8,221 nt of DNA, from the NCBI GenBank assembly GCA_027039465.1, contig JALWEA010000473.1, forward strand, positions 1-8,221, read 5' to 3'. The DNA comes from Calditrichia bacterium (GTDB taxonomy: Bacteria > Calditrichota > Calditrichia > Calditrichales > Calditrichaceae). This document shows, one piece after another, positions 1 through 7,218 of the stretch. The translations under genes were made by a program, and so were the position numbers. Position 1 is the first letter of the stretch; every line of letters starts with the position of its first letter. Under the pieces are notes generated by a model that was not told the DNA's origin, made no database searches, and saw only the letters and a list, made by a program, of their open reading frames with translations.

Positions 1-35
1 ACGCTTTCTCAAATAATTCTTCAATCATGGACATG
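1..35 (-). CDS. 5' end of an unidentified gene, cut by the window edge
   Basis: Only the first 11 codons are visible, reading MSMIEELFEKA, so no function can be given. The start is supported by a strong Shine-Dalgarno sequence, AGGAGAG (complement of 44-50), placed 8 nt before the ATG at 35. A second in-frame ATG two codons on (at 29) is less well spaced. The gene runs in the same direction as the rest of the window. A terminator-like hairpin lies between it and the upstream SUMF1-like gene, so it is probably a separate transcription unit. The RBS makes a real gene start likely; its identity is unknown. Confidence 0.6.
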
Positions 36-43
36 ATTATATC

Positions 44-50
44 TCTCCTG
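44..50 (-). promoter_or_regulatory. Shine-Dalgarno site of the left-edge gene
   Basis: On the minus strand this reads AGGAGAG and lies 8 nt before the ATG at 35. It is the best ribosome-binding match in the window and decides the start of the truncated gene. Confidence 0.65.
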
Positions 51-129
51 TTTTTTGTAATCCGGAAAAATATAATCATTTTTTTGTTGACATTTCTAAT
101 TTACCCACTCAAAACTAAAAAGAACCACC

Positions 130-265
130 TTTTTTTTGTCGAACAAATCGGCCGTGCGGTATGGTTCGCATCCAAACGATCGCCTTGCTTAGGCATCCGC
201 ATGAAGTTCACTCCGGGCCGAATAAATGACGCGATACGCCAAACGCAACAAAACCAAAGTAAGAC
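130..265. other. GC-rich intergenic patch between the terminator and the left-edge gene
   Basis: The gene-free stretch from 36 to 376 is AT-rich at its left end and turns GC-rich from about 138 to 265. No coding frame here looks real. The patch contains CGGCC...GGGCCG facing pairs and small hairpins such as GCCT/AGGC. It shares short words with the GC-rich palindrome at 8013-8138: GCAACAAAAC (245-254, inverted relative to 8129-8138) and TTCACTCC (207-214, same orientation as 8046-8053). It may be a diverged member of the same short intergenic element family, but the similarity is short and unproven. Confidence 0.3.
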
Positions 266-278
266 GCTAATTGGTCTC

Positions 279-323
279 AAAATAAAAATCAACCGATAAC
301 AGTATAAACCACGCGGGTTGATT
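279..323 (-). terminator. Rho-independent terminator after the SUMF1-like gene
   Basis: On the minus strand, AATCAACC (323-316) pairs perfectly with GGTTGATT (294-287). The stem is followed at once by the T-rich tract TTTATTTT (286-279). The 8-bp stem with a 21-nt loop is followed by U-rich RNA, as expected for an intrinsic terminator. It lies 54 nt past the stop codon at 377. The loop is longer than usual and the stem only moderately GC-rich, so termination may be partial. Confidence 0.55.
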
Positions 324-376
324 CCAACTATGCGCTCTGTTTTTCCTTAACAGACCGGCGCTGGTTCATCCGGTAA

Positions 377-1363
377 CTAACGTGCCTTCCGAAGTCGGAA
401 ACCATAAGAGGAATTCGTGGTAACCACGCGGCCAGGGGTTCGGATAGAAACACGCAGCTCATTTGCGCCACTGCTCCAGCTGCCCCCACGCAGCACACGG
501 TAAAACCCGGAAGACGGCCCCATGGGGTTTTTGCGCGCACTTTTTCCGTAATAGCTATCGTCATACCAATCCAGACACCACTCGTAAACATTACCGCTCA
601 TATCATACAACCCTAATTCATTGGGCTTCTTTTGCCCCACAGGATGCGTATTCCCCTTCGAATTGTACCAGTACCAAGCCACAGAATCCGCATTGTTGCC
701 ACCTGCAAATTTGAAACCGTGTGATTTGCGGCCGCCACGGGCCGCATATTCCCACTCCGCCTCGGTTGGCAAACGGACGGCCGTACCTGTTTTTTTCGAC
801 AACCAACTACAAAAGGCCGATGCATCGTTCCAGCTCACATGAATTACCGGATGATTATATTCGCTTTTGGGTCTTATTTCATTCCTGCCATTATATCTCC
901 AGTCTATTCCATTTTTAACGTTCCATTTTCCTTTTTCCAAAACCCAACTATATCCTTCTTTTTCCGCATCGGTTTTGTAACCGGTTTCCTTTACAAATTG
1001 CGCAAATTGAGCAACAGTTACCTCATATCGACTTATGTAGAACCCATCCACATACACCTCGTGCACCGGTTTTTCATTATCATAGCAATTGCTCTGCTCA
1101 GCGGTGCAACCCATTTTAAATGTGCCACCTTCAACCCACACCCATTCCAAGCCCAAAGGATTGGAAGAAGTATCGACTGCACTTCCGTTAGAACTCGGCT
1201 CCATCAAGTGTTTTTCTCCGGCATTGGGCGCTATCTTCGAACGGGTGGAACCGCTGCTATCCATCTCTGCGTTTTTTTTATTTATTTCCACGGTTTGCGA
1301 ATATGCCGGCGATAAATGGAAAACCACCAGCCACAGAAGAATAAAAACGGACAATCGCTTCAT
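377..1363 (-). CDS. Secreted SUMF1/FGE-sulfatase-fold domain protein without the FGE cysteine pair
   Basis: A 328-residue protein of the formylglycine-generating-enzyme (FGE-sulfatase, PF03781) fold. Residues 1-22 form a signal peptide (basic MKR, a hydrophobic stretch, then a likely cut near AYS-Q), so it should be exported. A low-complexity linker (about 23-68) precedes the domain (about 70-327). Family motifs visible are WVEGGTFKMG, RLPTEAEWEYAARGG (197-211), GLYDMSGNVYEWC (251-263), RGGSW (292-296) and the terminal YGFRL. True FGEs carry two cysteines shortly after RGGSW that bind copper; here that stretch is SSGANELRVSIR with no cysteine, so sulfatase activation is unlikely. A C-x6-C pair at 86/93 might form a disulfide. 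No sulfatase gene is nearby. The start at 1363 was chosen because it opens the signal peptide, although the frame stays open to an ATG at 1519 that has a better Shine-Dalgarno. The actual role is unknown; many such proteins have non-FGE roles. Confidence 0.85.
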   Translation of the reverse strand: MKRLSVFILLWLVVFHLSPAYSQTVEINKKNAEMDSSGSTRSKIAPNAGEKHLMEPSSNGSAVDTSSNPLGLEWVWVEGGTFKMGCTAEQSNCYDNEKPVHEVYVDGFYISRYEVTVAQFAQFVKETGYKTDAEKEGYSWVLEKGKWNVKNGIDWRYNGRNEIRPKSEYNHPVIHVSWNDASAFCSWLSKKTGTAVRLPTEAEWEYAARGGRKSHGFKFAGGNNADSVAWYWYNSKGNTHPVGQKKPNELGLYDMSGNVYEWCLDWYDDSYYGKSARKNPMGPSSGFYRVLRGGSWSSGANELRVSIRTPGRVVTTNSSYGFRLRKAR

Positions 1364-1549
1364 AGCCGTTTCCCAATAACGAACCGAGGAGAGCAAAGAG
1401 TTTCGGCAATTGCTTGCTGCGAAAAAAGTAGCAGGCAAACCAAATAGCGATGTCAACACATCCGCCTCCGTCAACCTTACAAAGCCACTTCGTCGGAGAA
1501 CCTGTCTCTTTTTTCTCATGCCATACTCCCACCAAGTTTTCGCAGCTCG
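1364..1549 (-). other. Leader/intergenic segment before the SUMF1-like gene, open in two frames
   Basis: This 186-nt gap lies between the stop of the hybrid kinase and the signal-peptide start of the SUMF1-like protein. The SUMF1 frame continues upstream through it to an ATG at 1519 preceded by GGGAG 9 nt earlier (from its first base, 8 nt clear), which would add 52 residues in front of a signal peptide. A second minus-strand frame is also open, from an ATG at 1535 through to 1278. An N-terminal addition before a signal peptide is implausible, so I read this as an untranslated leader or inserted segment. It contains a small hairpin (GCGATG/CATCGC with one bulge, near 1448-1467). It is not a recognised riboswitch. 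Confidence 0.4.
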
Positions 1550-3574
1550 TTACTGCTTGTTATCCAGAATGCTGCGCACTTTTTCCAATAAAGAATTCGG
1601 CGAAAACGGTTTCTGCAAAAACTGAACTTTTTCTTCCAATATTCCGTGCCGGATTACCGCATCATCCGTATATCCGGACATATACATCACCTTCATTTCG
1701 GGATGGATCGGAAGTAACCGTTCAACAAGCTCGGCGCCGCTCATTTCGGGCATTACCACATCGGATAAAATAAGATGGATTGGTTTTTTGTATTTCTCGC
1801 ATTTTAACAAAGCGCTGCCTCCGTTGGCCGCTTCCAGGACATTGTATCCGTGTGATCTTAATATTTCACAAACCAAATTGCGTAAATTATCCTCATCCTC
1901 GGCCACCAAAATGGTTTCGGTACCCGTTAAAGATTCGGAGGATACTGTTTTGCTTTTTACGGGTTCAGCCGGTTCTTTTACGCAGGGAAAATAGAGCTTA
2001 AACGTACTGCCGATACCTTTTTCACTATAAACATTAACAAAGCCCCCGCTCTGCTTTACGATACCGTATACGGTTGCTAACCCAAGCCCGGTACCTTTGC
2101 CTTCTTTCTTGGTTGTAAAAAAGGGCTCGAATATTCTTTTTTTCGTTTCCGCATCCATTCCCGTTCCCGTATCGCTTATGGAGAGCATTAAATATTTTCC
2201 CGATCTAATTTCCAGATCTTCCCAATAAAAAGATTGTTTAAATACAATATTTTTCGCTTCAATGGTTATTTTCCCTCCCATTGGCATGGCATCGCGAGCG
2301 TTAATTACAAGGTTCAAAACAACTTGTTCGATTTGGGAAGGGTCCGCCTTAATATGACAAAGATTCGGTTCTAAAATGGTATGCAGTTCGATGTTCTCGC
2401 TTATTAGGCGGTGCAGCATTTTATTCATATCTTCAATGATGCGTTTAATATCCAGAACGACCGGTTGCAATACCTGTTTACGACTGAACGCAAGCAATTG
2501 GCGTGTTAAACTTTCCGCACGACGTCCGGCTAAACTGATTTGGTTAAGTTGCTGATATATGGGGTCGTCTTTTTTTAAACGCATTAACATCAATTCGCTA
2601 TAACCATTTATTACGGTAAGCAGATTATTAAAATCGTGGGCGATACCACCGGCAAGACGGCCGATGGCCTCCATTTTTTGCGTCTGTCTAAATTGTTCTT
2701 CCAGTTCACGTAGCTCACTAATATCCGAAGAAACAAAAATCATAGCGAATTCTTTATTTTTTTCATTGCGGATTAAGGAAGTGGATAGTAGCACAGGAAA
2801 TTCCGTGCCATCTTTTTTCTTTTGGAAAAGTTCGCCTTTCCAACCGCCTTTTTTGGTTTGTACGAATATCTCTTCAAATAATTCTTTGGCATTGTTTCCG
2901 GAGTAAAATAAAGTAATCGGTTGACCTATCACTTCATCTTTGGAGTAACCATAGGTATTTAGAAACGATTCGTTTACGAAAATGATTTTTCCCTGCATAT
3001 CCGTAATGCATATACTTTCACTAATGCTTTTTACAGCATGGGCAAGTAGTTTGGCCTCCTTTTCAATTTTTTGGCGTGCCTTCTTTTCTTTTTCCAGGTC
3101 GAGCATTTTTTTCTCAAGTTTTTTAATTAAGCGCTCGTTATAGAGTTTGAATATTTTTCTCTCGTCGTCAAGAAGGGCTTGCCTTGGTTTAAGCGTTCCT
3201 TTTTCGGTTTCTTTCAGTATGTCAGCGATAATTTTAAGAAATACTTCCGGTTCCTGAGGCTTGATTATGAATTTTGATGCGCCTAAACTAAGCGCTAATT
3301 CTTTATCCTTTTTATCGGTATACGTGGCGGTATAAAAAACAAAAGGTATGTCTTTCAAATGCTCATCTGTCTTGACCCTGCGGCATAATTCAAACCCATC
3401 CATAACCGGCATTAGGATATCGGATATGATTAAATCAAAAGCAGTGCTATTCAATTTCTCTAGAGCTTGCTGGCCGTTTACAGCGGTTTCCACTTCATAT
3501 CCGCTACCTTTGAGCAGGCTTTCCAAAAAATATAAATTTTTATTATTATCATCCACAATCAATATTTTCATCAT
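1550..3574 (-). CDS. Soluble hybrid sensor kinase, REC-PAS-HisKA-HATPase-REC
   Basis: A 674-residue cytoplasmic protein with no membrane segment. Residues 3-122 form a receiver domain with acidic D8/D9, phospho-acceptor D52 (SDILMPVMDG), T82 and K105. A charged coiled coil (about 135-178) leads into a PAS domain (about 178-290). The kinase core has the HDFNN-type histidine box at H313 (GGIAHDFNNLLTVINGY), N box at N421/N425 (NLVINARDAMP), G1 at 468-472 (DTGTG) and G2 at 494-499 (GTGLGL). A second receiver (about 554-672) has E559/D560, D605 (SDVVMPEMSG), S633 and K655. All catalytic residues are intact. It could therefore take phosphate on the N-terminal REC, autophosphorylate at H313 and pass phosphate to D605. 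It starts 10 nt after the response-regulator stop, with AGGGGAT as its Shine-Dalgarno; ATG codons at 3574 and 3571 are both possible. It is the last gene of the signalling operon. The N-terminal REC suggests the upstream kinase controls it, which is an inference. Confidence 0.95.
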   Translation of the reverse strand: MMKILIVDDNNKNLYFLESLLKGSGYEVETAVNGQQALEKLNSTAFDLIISDILMPVMDGFELCRRVKTDEHLKDIPFVFYTATYTDKKDKELALSLGASKFIIKPQEPEVFLKIIADILKETEKGTLKPRQALLDDERKIFKLYNERLIKKLEKKMLDLEKEKKARQKIEKEAKLLAHAVKSISESICITDMQGKIIFVNESFLNTYGYSKDEVIGQPITLFYSGNNAKELFEEIFVQTKKGGWKGELFQKKKDGTEFPVLLSTSLIRNEKNKEFAMIFVSSDISELRELEEQFRQTQKMEAIGRLAGGIAHDFNNLLTVINGYSELMLMRLKKDDPIYQQLNQISLAGRRAESLTRQLLAFSRKQVLQPVVLDIKRIIEDMNKMLHRLISENIELHTILEPNLCHIKADPSQIEQVVLNLVINARDAMPMGGKITIEAKNIVFKQSFYWEDLEIRSGKYLMLSISDTGTGMDAETKKRIFEPFFTTKKEGKGTGLGLATVYGIVKQSGGFVNVYSEKGIGSTFKLYFPCVKEPAEPVKSKTVSSESLTGTETILVAEDEDNLRNLVCEILRSHGYNVLEAANGGSALLKCEKYKKPIHLILSDVVMPEMSGAELVERLLPIHPEMKVMYMSGYTDDAVIRHGILEEKVQFLQKPFSPNSLLEKVRSILDNKQ

Positions 3575-3584
3575 TTCTTATCCC

Positions 3585-3950
3585 CTAAGCATCCAAAAAT
3601 TTACTAATCTGATCTAAAAACGTTTCCGGATTGATCGGTTTTTCAAGATAGCCCGTACAGCCTGCGTTTAATGTTTTTTCTCGATCCCCGACCATGGCAT
3701 AAGAAGTGATGGCTATAATCGGGATATCCTTTCCTTCGTCCAACTTCCGAATCTTTTTTGTCGCCTCATAACCGTCCATTACCGGAAGCTGCATATCCAT
3801 TAAAATCAAATCAGGCTTTTCTTCTTTTACAGCTTTTACCCCGGCAGCACCATCCCAAGCTTCAACAACTTGATATCCAGCATTTACCAAAATGAATCGG
3901 ATCAGATACATGTTGGCTTCATTATCCTCAACCACAAGTACTTTTTTCAT
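3585..3950 (-). CDS. Single-domain response regulator (CheY/DivK-like receiver)
   Basis: A 121-residue stand-alone receiver domain with no output domain. Key residues are E8/D9 (acidic pocket), D52 (MDMQLPVMDGYEA, phospho-acceptor), T82 (AITSYAM) and K104 (EKPINPETF), so it should be phosphorylatable. Length and motifs fit the DivK/Spo0F/CheY type, which act as relay or allosteric proteins. Its ATG overlaps the stop of the upstream membrane kinase in the ATGA arrangement (4 nt), a sign of translational coupling and of a cognate pair. AGGACGG shortly upstream can serve as its ribosome-binding site. The hybrid kinase follows 10 nt later. It may shuttle phosphate between the two kinases or act on an unlinked effector; the sequence does not show which. 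Confidence 0.95.
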   Translation of the reverse strand: MKKVLVVEDNEANMYLIRFILVNAGYQVVEAWDGAAGVKAVKEEKPDLILMDMQLPVMDGYEATKKIRKLDEGKDIPIIAITSYAMVGDREKTLNAGCTGYLEKPINPETFLDQISKFLDA

Positions 3951-6205
3951 CTTTCCGTCCTATCGGATTGTACGACCTTAGTTAAAATAATGGTAAACAC
4001 GCTTCCTTTTCCAAATTCACTCTTCGCTGTAATTGTGCCGCCCAAAAGTTCCGTCAACCTATAACAAAGATGCAATCCCAGCCCGGTTCCTTCGTATTTC
4101 TTTGACGAAGACATATCCAGTTGCTGAAACGGCTTAAACAATTTCTTCATGTCTTCTTTTTTTATTCCTATGCCCGTATCACTAACAGATATTTCCACCT
4201 TGTCCGATGCCAAATACTTTCCCGTGATACTTACCAAACCTTCGTCAGTAAATTTAATGGCATTGCTAACCAGATTGATAAGTATTTGCTTTACGCGGCG
4301 TCTGTCGCTAGTCATCTTTATTTGTTCGTCAACATCCGCTTCAAGCCGTATTGATTTCCCGACTAATAAAGACGACGACTCTTCAACAACCTCATCAACG
4401 AGCTCTTTCAGAGAAAATTCCGTAATATCCAGATCTATCCTACCGGCCTCGATTTTAGAAATATCCAAAATATCATTGATGAGATTGAGTAAATGCTTGG
4501 CACTGTTCTTAACCATGCTCAATTGTTTTTTCTGCTCTTCGTTCAATTCTCCGGCCATGCCCATCAATAACAGGCCCGTAAACCCAATTATTGAGTTAAG
4601 CGGGGTGCGCAGTTCGTGACTCATAGAAGCTAAGAACATACTCTTAAGGCGATCAAGTTCCTTAAGCTTTTCATTTGCTTTTTCCAATTCCTTAGTACGC
4701 TCAGCGACTTTGATTTCCAGACTATCCCGCGCTTCGCGTAATGCTTCTTCGGCCTGCTTGCGTTCGGTAATATCTGCTATGGAGCCCAATATACGGTAGG
4801 TTTTTCCTTGGTCGTCGGTCAGAGCAGCGGAGCGGTCGGATACCCAACGATAGGACCCGTCTTTATGCCTTAACCTATATTCAAGTGTAAGCAAACCTTC
4901 CGGATTTTCTATAAAATCATTAAACTTCCGGATAATTTTATTTTTTTCATCCGGATGCAAACGTTTTTCCCATTCTTGCAAAGTGTTTTCAATTTCATTG
5001 TCAGTATACCCTAGTATGGCTTTCCAGCGCGGCGAAAAATAGACGGTGTCATTTAAAACATCATAATCCCAGATACCCGTATTGGAAGCTTCCACTACGA
5101 GCGACAGCCGCTCTTCACTCCGTTTAATGGCCTCTTCCGCTTCTTTAATCTTGGTAATATCAATTCCAATAAATACGGCCGCTTTATTATTCCCATATTT
5201 TTGTCCTATAATCAGATGGGTGTATTTCTTCCCATTTGCTATTGCGTTAATTTCCTGATATGCTTGTTTATTTTCACTGCCAAAAAATTCCTTCACAAAC
5301 TGAACAAACTCGGGACTACTTCCCATAAAACCAAGGCGTTTGCCTACAAATTCTTCTTGCTTGACATTAAAAACCTTAGCAAGGCTGCGGTTAACACCCA
5401 AATATCTTAAGTCCGAATCAATCCAGGATATTGTACCAGGTACCGCATCTAATATGGTTTGCAGTTGTTCCTTAGCATTATCAAGAGATTCCGTACGGGA
5501 TTGAATTTGTTCCATCATTTTATTGAAGCCTACGCTCAAACGGCCAATTTCATCGTTGCTTTGCGGTTTTACACGGACCGTATAATTGCCTGTCCTCGTT
5601 ACCTGCTCTATCTTATCGGTTAATAGAAGGATCGGATCGGAAATTCGTTTTTGAATTAGGGCCGCTAAAACGGAAGCGATAACTATACCAATAAACAAAG
5701 CTAAAATAACGGTTAATATATTGTGCAAAAGTGAATTTCTGCGTTCCGAAGTATCTAATCGTACATAAAGCGTACCCAGCAATTCCCCATCATCTGTTAT
5801 TTTTGTAGAAACGGTTATATATCTTTTGAAAAATTGTATTTGTTCCTGCGGATCTTTAGTAAATGTGTAATCCCTGTAGCCTTTTTTACCATAAGTGGCA
5901 AACAAATTACCGGCACTATCGTAAATCCAGGCATTAACGATATCCCTTTCCGTTTCGAGAGAAGAAAGGATTCTTTCGGCATCGCGTTTATCAAGGAATT
6001 GTAAGGAAGATTTGGTATTTGCGGCAAGAAGCCGAGCAGCAGATATTAACTGTTTTGCAGTAACATTTCGATAATCTTTCCATTGGTTATAAATAATATA
6101 GATGGCAAAAACGGCCATAACCACAGATGCGGTTAGAAGCTGCATTAAAATTAATTTGGTTTTTATAGAAGATTTTTTATCCTTCATCATATTCAGGTTA
6201 CTCAT
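3947..6205 (-). CDS. Membrane sensor histidine kinase with CHASE8-like sensor, HAMP and two PAS domains
   Basis: A 752-residue kinase. TM1 spans about 17-39 and TM2 about 161-185. Between them is a periplasmic domain of about 120 residues whose pattern (NTKSSLQFLDKRDAERILS, then AWIYDSAGNLFATY) matches the CHASE8 domain of YfiN-type proteins. A HAMP linker (about 183-236) is followed by PAS1 (about 245-355), PAS2 with PAC motif (about 362-482) and a coiled coil (about 482-520). The HisKA box has H530 (ASMSHELRTPLNSIIGF). The ATPase has N box N644/N648, G1 at 676-680 (DTGIG) and G2 at 706-711 (GTGLGL). All catalytic motifs are intact; there is no receiver in the protein. The gene overlaps the end of the upstream YfiR-like gene by 8 nt and its stop overlaps the response regulator start. 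The first ATG (6205) has AAGGA too close to be ideal; ATGs at 6190 or 6187 are alternatives. By analogy to YfiR-YfiN, the periplasmic domain likely binds the upstream protein. Confidence 0.93.
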   Translation of the reverse strand: MSNLNMMKDKKSSIKTKLILMQLLTASVVMAVFAIYIIYNQWKDYRNVTAKQLISAARLLAANTKSSLQFLDKRDAERILSSLETERDIVNAWIYDSAGNLFATYGKKGYRDYTFTKDPQEQIQFFKRYITVSTKITDDGELLGTLYVRLDTSERRNSLLHNILTVILALFIGIVIASVLAALIQKRISDPILLLTDKIEQVTRTGNYTVRVKPQSNDEIGRLSVGFNKMMEQIQSRTESLDNAKEQLQTILDAVPGTISWIDSDLRYLGVNRSLAKVFNVKQEEFVGKRLGFMGSSPEFVQFVKEFFGSENKQAYQEINAIANGKKYTHLIIGQKYGNNKAAVFIGIDITKIKEAEEAIKRSEERLSLVVEASNTGIWDYDVLNDTVYFSPRWKAILGYTDNEIENTLQEWEKRLHPDEKNKIIRKFNDFIENPEGLLTLEYRLRHKDGSYRWVSDRSAALTDDQGKTYRILGSIADITERKQAEEALREARDSLEIKVAERTKELEKANEKLKELDRLKSMFLASMSHELRTPLNSIIGFTGLLLMGMAGELNEEQKKQLSMVKNSAKHLLNLINDILDISKIEAGRIDLDITEFSLKELVDEVVEESSSLLVGKSIRLEADVDEQIKMTSDRRRVKQILINLVSNAIKFTDEGLVSITGKYLASDKVEISVSDTGIGIKKEDMKKLFKPFQQLDMSSSKKYEGTGLGLHLCYRLTELLGGTITAKSEFGKGSVFTIILTKVVQSDRTER

Positions 6206-6734
6206 GTCCTTCGGTTAAGATAGCCAGCCTTAAAAGCTGCGCACTAGCAAAAAGCCCCGCTCGTCTTAAAGCTCTGGGATTAATTTCCAACTTTACTTCT
6301 CCGTCTTTCATAATAAAATTTACGGCTCCGCCTTCGTCTGTAAAACCAGGCACTTCGCTTACGGTTAAAATAGGTTTATTTTTTATTTTTTGCAGTAGTG
6401 GTTTTATCTGTTCTTTTTCAGAAGCCGATATAAAAAGAATATGACAATCGATACTATCTTCTAAAGAAGTATAACGTTCTATTTGTATTTTCCTTTTATA
6501 AACCGTTTTTTTTGCTGCTATTTCGCGCAGAGGTGCAATAATTTTACTATCACCGAAAACACCGATTTTAAAATTTTTCGAGGTATCGGCATCTAACCAA
6601 TAAATATACTTTGAAAAGTTGTAAAGAAATATCGCTTTTATCTTATAATTATAATCCGACTCGCTTTGAGCTTGTAAACCGCCATATAACAGGATTATCG
6701 ATAGAATGAAAATCGTTTTTATCATTTGTTTCAT
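6198..6734 (-). CDS. Periplasmic YfiR/DUF4154-family protein
   Basis: A 178-residue protein. Residues 1-22 are a signal peptide (hydrophobic stretch ending LQA-QSE) giving a small periplasmic protein. The mature part has the DUF4154/YfiR pattern: KIKAIFLYNFSKYIYW (31-46), FKIGVFGDS (55-63), CHILFISASE (97-106), ILTVSEVPGFTDEGGAVNF (122-140), LEINPRALRRAGLFASAQLL (149-168). In Pseudomonas, YfiR is a periplasmic repressor of the membrane diguanylate cyclase YfiN. Here the next gene, overlapping by 8 nt, is a histidine kinase with a CHASE8-like sensor, so it probably regulates that kinase. Only one cysteine (C97) remains in the mature protein, so the intramolecular disulfides of Pseudomonas YfiR cannot form. 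The start at 6734 has AGGA 11 nt upstream; the frame runs open to 6833, but that extension would bury the signal peptide. First gene of the operon. Confidence 0.9.
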   Translation of the reverse strand: MKQMIKTIFILSIILLYGGLQAQSESDYNYKIKAIFLYNFSKYIYWLDADTSKNFKIGVFGDSKIIAPLREIAAKKTVYKRKIQIERYTSLEDSIDCHILFISASEKEQIKPLLQKIKNKPILTVSEVPGFTDEGGAVNFIMKDGEVKLEINPRALRRAGLFASAQLLRLAILTEGHE

Positions 6735-6791
6735 ATATAAAAGTTTCCTATTGGGAAATATTAAAAGTCTAATTTTAACAAGCTTAAAAAG

Positions 6792-6820
6792 AAAATAAAA
6801 AAACCGTTTGGAAAACTCAA
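6792..6820 (-). promoter_or_regulatory. Candidate sigma-70-like promoter of the signalling operon
   Basis: On the minus strand, TTGAGT (6820-6815) is followed after exactly 17 nt by TATTTT (6797-6792). It sits about 58 nt before the chosen YfiR start, in AT-rich gene-free DNA. Each box has mismatches to TTGACA/TATAAT and AT-rich DNA yields chance matches. If the organism is a Bacteroidota-type bacterium, a different consensus would apply. Confidence 0.3.
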
Positions 6821-7028
6821 ATACAAAGCGCACATTTTTTAATTTTTATTATCTCAATGCGCAAAAGGTAGGAGTAAAAATTAATTATTTATTTCTTTAC
6901 AAACCGGAATATCCCGCGAACTAAGAATGGTTGTTTTTCGTTAGCCAAAATGAGGTTGGCATTAAATCATTTGTCTGACCACAATTTTAACTGCTTAAAA
7001 AGATAGCCGGTTCTACATTTATTTTACA

Positions 7029-7144
7029 GCAACCTGCGCTCATTGCATTTGCCACGCGCTAAGTATTTTCACTTAGCGACAATCTTCTCACCAGACGAAT
7101 TCGCGCCCAGCGTGCTCGCATCAGGTGCGTAAACTATTCGTCAT
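7029..7144 (+). repeat. GC-rich palindromic element B (related to element A at 8013-8138)
   Basis: A GC-rich island in AT-rich DNA. On the plus strand it begins GCAACCTGCGCTCA and ends CTATTCGTCAT. Element A, read on the minus strand, begins GCAACAAAACGCTCA and ends CTATTCGTTAGC, and both contain CCAGACG, so the two look like diverged copies in opposite orientation. Inside is a perfect 8-bp hairpin, CGCTAAGT (7057-7064) with ACTTAGCG (7071-7078) and a 6-nt loop. No T tract follows, so it is not a typical terminator. It could be an attC-like site, a MITE remnant or another intergenic palindrome. Confidence 0.4.
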
Positions 7145-7218
7145 ACACTTATGATAGATTCTTGGTTTCGAAATTTGAGAGTTTATCTCTAACATTTTTA
7201 GTTGTTGCCTTTATTACT

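Noticed and set aside
87..120. Plus-strand promoter starting with TTGACA near 88
   Set aside because: No good -10 box follows at the right distance, and no plus-strand gene lies downstream.
27..299. Plus-strand open frame of 90 codons near the left edge
   Set aside because: It overlaps the start of the left-edge minus-strand gene and crosses the GC-rich patch and the terminator. It has no convincing RBS, and its protein looks like translated AT-rich spacer.
839..1315. Long plus-strand open frame of 158 codons
   Set aside because: It lies antisense inside the SUMF1-like gene, whose minus-strand frame has clear family motifs. The plus-strand translation shows no recognisable pattern.
377..1363. 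True formylglycine-generating enzyme (sulfatase maturation)
   Set aside because: The cysteine pair expected after RGGSW is absent and no sulfatase is nearby.
6735..6833. N-terminal extension of the YfiR-like protein to an ATG at 6833
   Set aside because: It would bury the signal peptide behind 33 residues typical of translated AT-rich DNA. The start at 6734 has its own AGGA and opens the signal peptide directly.
7057..7078. Rho-independent terminator (perfect 8-bp hairpin)
   Set aside because: No T tract follows on either strand, and the hairpin lies inside the larger GC-rich element B.
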